Assembly (NCBI GenBank): GCA_027579435.1 | Contig: JANBPK010000710.1 | Span: 1-64,000 of the forward strand | Source of the DNA: Candolleomyces eurysporus | Taxonomy: Eukaryota > Basidiomycota > Agaricomycetes > Agaricales > Psathyrellaceae | Length of the DNA: 64,000 nt | Direction: 5' to 3' | Notes under the pieces: model-generated | The model's database searches: none | What the model was told of the DNA's origin: nothing | What the model saw: the letters and a program-made list of their open reading frames with translations, nothing else | Part shown: positions 59,901 to 64,000 of the stretch, piece by piece | Layout: the number at the start of each line of letters is the position of its first letter | Numbering within the stretch: the stretch's first letter is position 1 | Translations under genes and position numbers: made by a program

Positions 59901-61435
59901 TCTTCGGAGAACCTTACACTAGAACAGCATGTCCTAGATGCTGTCGGGAAAGCATGCTCGCCATTTCCATCCATGATTTTCATGCCATCCGGGGAAACCA
60001 TACGACCGCCCGTGTTCAACGCCGATGGCAAAACCGTGAATTTGGAAGACTTGATTCCACCCTCATCCGCTTCTCAACCCCGCTTCAATATTGCACTGGA
60101 CAAGGCGCAGACCTTGGTCGTGGATGATTCCGGAGATCATGGCCGACCTCCTAGTGATGCCACACAAGGACAAGATCGGAGCCCACGATCCAGTGGCTCA
60201 TCGACGACGCCTCGCAAGGCCCAAAATCGGTCCAACATAATAAGGAGGGGAAGTTCAGATAATGATCCCCAGCCCGGCGAGGAAGGAAGTCATGCGGCGA
60301 GAAGGGACGGCACTCCACGAAATACTACGGCTGGAGAGGGTGACAGCGCTCCGATTGGCGACACTCAGAGTGGGGAACAGATGCCACCGTCTCAAGGTCC
60401 ACCGGAACCAGGAGACGGCAGTACGACTCAGCGGCCCCGCACCATTTATTTTGTTACCCTGGCTCAGATCCATCAACCACGACCGGGATCTGGTCCATTC
60501 CAACAAATACTGCTTGATGGCGGTTTCAATTTCGAGGTATGTCTGGTTCTGATTCTTGGCACGGCAGTGGGTTCTAATCTTCGCCATGCCGAACCATTTA
60601 GCTCACTCCAGGACGGAGTTTGCATTTAGAGTTCACGAAGATGCAGTGCCAATCTCACAGCATTGCCGATGTCTCTTACCGATACTTCCAAAGCCACCTG
60701 AAAATTTTGATCGACACCTACAACCCTCGCTGGCGCTTGTCCAATCATAAACCCAAAAGCACGCGGGCCACAGATGGCCAAGTCAAAAGTATCGAGACGG
60801 AGAAGACTGGCTGGCAACAGGCGCTCAAGGCAGGGTTGTCCGTGTTCCCCTTTGGGGTCAACGTGAAAGTCGAAGGTACTCATATCGGAGAGCACGCAAG
60901 GGCAAATGAGGTCATCTATTACAGCTCTCGCATCATCCAACGGCAGAATCTTAGGATGTTGTGGTGGAGCTTCCATGTCGACGACCCGAATGAAAAAGAT
61001 TGCGGTGTTGAGCTGACGGAAAGTGCCCTCCCATCCGCAGAGATATCTGTCTTGTCTAGTGGAAGCTCACACTCGCCCAATCCGACCCTGGATAAGCTGA
61101 CGGTTGAGATCACGTCGTTTTGGTCGCTGCTAAAGAAGGGGAGAGGCGGGGAGTGGTTCTCGTTCGCTCTTGGAAAGTCTTTGCCTCCTGGGTTGTCAAA
61201 CCTTTGCCAGGTGATTTGCTTCGATTTGCCGCCTCATGATGGTCACTATATTTCAGAGACGCATGTTGGAGCGCGTGCAGCGCAAGAAGACCCACGGGAG
61301 CCCCCGCCACCGCCAGTGTCAACCATCCATTGTCAAAGCGTTATTTCCCCATTTGACGGTGTTCTCATGCTCGGTGGCGTTCAGGAGTCCATGGACGGGT
61401 TGGCCAACGCTGGGAGGAGACTTGTTGGGGCTTAG
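56966..61435 (+). CDS. G-domain (AIG1/P-loop GTPase-like) coiled-coil protein with beta-rich tail
   Basis: Exons 56966-57000, 57052-57085, 57142-57356, 57406-58048, 58102-59236 and 59293-60536 are well supported. They give the P-loop GETGAGKSSFIN (residues 15-26), DTPGFND (64-70) and VVVATTFWD, a divergent G4 as in fungal AIG1-like GTPases. A long coiled coil follows (ALQEREVKQLKQEAKANIQE and onward to about residue 440). Then comes the Agaricomycete beta-sandwich tail (PYLFYFSDSDFSI, YLTFGYGSEGAVPQA, GFLRLYLSTEHVDLSS, CVTIPVLLRR). The frame then continues without a stop into a Pro/Ser-rich linker. A last exon from about 60632-60647 to 61435 carries NLRMLWWSFHVDD and EITSFWSLLKKG, a second tail often seen in mushroom proteins. 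If the 60610 acceptor is used, the protein stops early and the last exon could be a separate gene starting at ATG 60641. Confidence 0.75.
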
Positions 61436-64000
61436 CTGGGGATATACGTGGGTGGCCCGGACTTGTCTACATGTCGAACATGTCGGTACAAGTATAGCTG
61501 TATTGTCGAAAGATTCTCAGGCAATAGCTGGTGTAATTGATGCATAGTAAATACGAATTGACGCATGGCAAGACTGGGCGCGCTCCTCCTTCAGGATCAT
61601 CCAATACACTGTCCATTCATAGCAGAGTCAACAAAAACAACAAATCTATCATCCAACGGTGATGCAACTGCATGTCCAGTACACCCGCTTCTTTTCTCGT
61701 TGGATTTTCAAGCTGTACCCGATACTTGCCATTCAGGCCGATTGACGGAGACCGCATCACACAGAGAAAACGATTGCCGTCTTCATCGGTTCGTGGAGCT
61801 TGGCCCATGAGGCTCGATCGATATGTGGTACGTAGTGCTAGTAAATGCAGTACCCCTGAGTCGATCTGAATTGTGGAGATGTGAATGATAGCGGAAAGAG
61901 GCAACGTTAGGCGTCCTGCGCGGAGGTTTGAGCAATCAAATTTGGGGAGGGGACGGAGCAAGCTTTTGCGCCTTGACTCTCACCCGCTTCCCAGCGGGCC
62001 ATGCCATAGTAGGCTGGGTGCACGCAAAAAGAATGCGGTTCTCATGACCACTTCAAGACTCATCGGCGGGCGGACTGACATAGGCGAAAGGCTTACATCG
62101 GAGACACAGCAAATTTCCTGTACAAGATTTTTGCCCGGCAGGTAGACGATTCCTAGTTAACCGACAGGATCTCCTCGCGAAACCTGTCATGCGCATTTCC
62201 AAGGAACGTTTGAAACATAAGACGTTTGTCTAGGGTCAACAGCTGGAAATTTACAGTCGTTTGCACAACAATCTGCGCGATTCGANTTTTTGAGCGCGCA
62301 AGCTAGCCGGGTCACACCAAATGCGGTGGAATCTAGTCACCAGATCTCAGCTCAATGTTCAAGTTCATGTCGCTTATTTAGCAAATATTCATATACGTCA
62401 TACCAGCTCTCCATCGTCCGCCCTCGAAGCACTAGCACTAGCAAGCGTGACATTACTCATTACTGGTCACATCAACCTGTCAAACGACGAGAGAAAAAAT
62501 CNGCGCAGATTGTTATGCAAATAACTGTAAAATGTCTGTCACAAAGAATCCGGGTCGAATTCCCGAACACAGGAGATCTTGACGCTTTCAGTTTATTTAT
62601 TTATTTGATGAAAAGCTCATTGCAACCAGGTCTTAAAGCTTAAAGACGGGTGAACATACCCCGAGCAGGCTGGAGAAAAGACCCTGGGATTGGGTTCACG
62701 ATGGAGCGAAATTTAAAGAAGATAAGTTGAAAGCGTGAAGGCGGCACATGCCAGGACCTGAGGACAGGGGTTTGTAAGGGCGAAGGAAGAAGGTAGGGAG
62801 AGAGCAGGAGCGTAAAAAGAGTGGAAACTCGCTAGGAAAAGCATTTTTCAGAGAAAGTGACGATCCATGGGGACATAGAGAATTACCAATTTCGCATACC
62901 ATTGGTATTAGTTATTGCGCATGGAAACTAGTATTGAAAAATTAAAGGGATCTTCTCATTGAGTTACAGTGACTATGGCTTGTTCTCATCCTAGGTTGAA
63001 ACGATCCGTCTTCATAACGTTGTGGGTTGGTTATTTTGTATCATCGTCCTTGGTCGGCACACGACATAGGAACCATCCACTACATTCATACAATTCGACG
63101 ATCCGTCATAGTTCAAGACTTCCGTCAGCTAGAATGCGATACGAGAGCCAGCACCAGCTCAATAGGTCGTTTCTCAACAAGCAAATATAGAAGTTCCGAG
63201 CGAAGCAACGAGTTTCACAGTAGTACAACTTTCCAATCTGAAGTCGGATGCGTGGGTAAACAGGCTGTTCACCCGCGACCTACAGAGCTCTACTCTGAGA
63301 ATATTCAAGTGTGTAGAATGTATCCTTTGCTACCTAAGCAGCAAAATTTCCTTGGTAGAAAGGAGGCAGCAAAGGTAACAAACATGCTAAATCATCGCTC
63401 AAAGTCGGGATCAAAGCTGGGCGCAGGCTCCGGATCACGATTTGCATTTTGCTCCCTACTGTCCAAAGGTTGCAATTGGAGGCTAAGTAGGACCCAAAAT
63501 CGGGCACCTACCGTGAAACCCCTATTCACTCTCAACTAAAACCCGATTCGGTGAGAGCGACTTGATAGCTCCAGTGATTTCAGTGGAATCGGTGGAGTTC
63601 AGATGGAGAGCAGAGTTTGGAGGGTTGATTTCTGCATTTGTGAATTCAATCGTCAACATTTCATAGTGGTTATTGTGGATCGCGTTTCGGAGATACGTCA
63701 AATTGGAAGGATGGATGAAGCAAACAAGGAACTTGAAGTAAATCATGGATTGTGTACGTTAGCTTCTTCAAAGTTCGGACCATACGGAGGGTTTTCGAGC
63801 ACAATGTCGCTCCTATTATCCAGAACATACGGTTGGTATCATATCGCGCACCAACCGTGAATCGTTGGAAATGCGCAGATATATAAGGCAACCACGAGAC
63901 GCGGAGAGCCAATCACCCGAGAGCTACTGGAAAGAGATTGTAACACGCCAAAAAGGACAAACCCGCCAAATATCAGCGTAATTTGTTCGTACGCAGCACG
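61436..64000. other. 2.5-kb right end, no gene recognised
   Basis: It includes the 3' flank of the G-domain gene and then AT-richer DNA. Open frames are all short and none shows a domain, a splice-linked partner or codon bias. No terminal repeats or retroelement motifs were seen. Confidence 0.4.

Noticed and set aside
1..64000. tRNA, rRNA, CRISPR arrays, insertion sequences
   Set aside because: I looked for the tRNA B-box (GGTTCRANNCC), regular spaced repeats and terminal inverted repeats and found none that hold up; a tRNA scan would be decisive.

Overview
The window is nuclear DNA of a filamentous basidiomycete, most likely an Agaricomycete. Protein-coding genes are broken by many short introns (about 49-75 bp) whose donors nearly always carry G at position +5 (GTGAG, GTACG, GTAAG, GTGCG). 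Several families point to mushrooms: a TPR-CHAT protease, a DUF7598 membrane protein, a BAG/IQ protein, a Ste20-like kinase with a split CRIB motif, and a G-domain protein with the beta-rich tail common in Agaricomycetes. The sequence is draft grade, with scattered N calls; four of these Ns look like inserted, not replaced, bases.

From 1 to 33 kb the region is mainly conserved housekeeping. In order it holds a DUF1365 protein (minus, runs off the left edge), a four-pass DUF7598 protein (minus), a Munc13/Git1-like protein (minus), the ER chaperone Lhs1/HYOU1 (plus), a START/SRPBCC protein (minus), two small uncharacterised proteins (minus), a BAG-domain cochaperone (plus), the 90S pre-ribosome protein Utp10 (plus), and a PAK/Ste20-like kinase with substituted catalytic motifs (minus).

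From 33.3 to 39.2 kb I see no supportable gene. A small Cys/His-rich protein at 39.2 kb is followed by a chromatin and nucleolar group: RNA polymerase I subunit A49 (minus), the H3K36 methyltransferase Set2 (plus) and a basic, disordered, probably nuclear protein (minus).

The accessory end begins at 48.8 kb. A 1,452-residue TPR-CHAT protease candidate (eight exons, last intron GC-AG) is followed by a full-length but dead amidohydrolase pseudogene (minus) and a large G-domain/coiled-coil protein. The TPR and CHAT part of the protease gene lies in a roughly 3.5-kb block with almost no CpG (14 in about 3.1 kb), while its own 5' exons and all neighbours are CpG-rich. The last 2.5 kb has no recognisable gene.

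Exon structures were built by hand. For most genes the exon lengths sum to a multiple of three and the joined domains run on without a break. The CHAT protease next to a GTPase resembles parts of fungal self/non-self or cell-death systems, but no such function is proven by the sequence.
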